From the NCBI GenBank assembly GCA_030526935.1, contig JAUNBY010000228.1, positions 1 through 5,466 on the forward strand: a stretch of DNA of 5,466 bases, read 5' to 3'. This document shows positions 5,396-5,466 of this stretch, piece after piece (the first letter of the stretch is position 1; each line of letters opens with the position of its first letter). The position numbers and the translations under genes are program-made. The notes below the pieces were generated by a model. It had not been told where the DNA came from, ran no database searches, and worked only from the letters and a program-made list of their open reading frames with translations. Source of the stretch: Clostridia bacterium. GTDB lineage: Bacteria; Bacillota; Clostridia; Christensenellales; Aristaeellaceae.

Positions 5396-5466
5396 CCCGT
5401 AGGGGCGCGCAAGCCCTCTCCTCTGGAGGCCGCAGGCCGCGCGAAGCGCCTGGTGCCCTCCGCAGA
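5396..5466. repeat. GC-rich inverted-repeat segment, probable left part of a dispersed intergenic element (cut by window edge)
   Basis: Composition changes abruptly to very GC-rich sequence from about 5396. It opens with CCCGTAGGGGCGCGC, a CGTAGGGGCG-type opening that I associate with multi-copy intergenic elements of anaerobic gut bacteria (recollection, not checked). Inside it, 5421-5429 pairs with 5457-5465 (seven Watson-Crick pairs, one wobble, one mismatch) around smaller stems, including GCGC-GAA-GCGC at 5439-5449 and the repeated GGCCGC. The outer part (5396-5420) has no partner yet, so its complement may lie just beyond the right edge. No reading frame is evident. Confidence 0.4.

Overview
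The window holds one end of a carbohydrate-uptake locus. A divergently transcribed sugar kinase of the FGGY family is cut by the left edge (minus strand, 284 to 1). Facing away from it is a four-gene operon on the plus strand for a ribose/simple-sugar type (CUT2) ABC importer: an exported substrate-binding protein (692-1651), permease A (1727-2740), a double-domain ATPase (2737-4254) and permease B (4251-5279). Both junctions around the ATPase are 4-base ATGA overlaps with their own strong Shine-Dalgarno sequences, so the last three genes look like one translationally coupled unit. A 34-base hairpin separates the binding protein from this unit.

The 407-base gap between the kinase and the binding protein (285-691) is a divergent control region. 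Each side has a readable sigma70-type promoter with 17-base spacing and a TGn extension of the -10. Between them lie several candidate operators: a 17-base element present twice in opposite orientation (391-407 and 561-577), a GGCGCAAT dyad (443-467) and a TCGAACT direct repeat (490-518). No regulator gene is in the window. The 187 bases after permease B contain no gene that I can support. They hold a weak inverted repeat and, at the right edge, a GC-rich inverted-repeat segment that looks like the start of a dispersed intergenic element.

Together the genes read as a catabolic uptake module. The binding protein captures a small sugar or polyol outside the cytoplasmic membrane, the permease A/permease B pair moves it inward using ATP hydrolysed by the ATPase, and the kinase plausibly phosphorylates it or its isomerised product. 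The substrate cannot be named from sequence alone. By-eye comparison with E. coli RbsB suggests it is not simply ribose.

Organism: a bacterium of moderately high GC that uses AGGAGG-type ribosome binding sites and, in the permeases and ATPase, unusually many ATA isoleucine codons. The binding-protein leader resembles those I associate with anaerobic gut Clostridia-like lineages. It has no lipobox, however, which leaves a diderm host possible. I consider the taxonomic placement open. Overall this is a recognisable type of locus. The less ordinary parts are the control region, the altered signature loops of the two permeases, the changed binding pocket and the right-edge repeat. I saw no evidence of an undescribed system.
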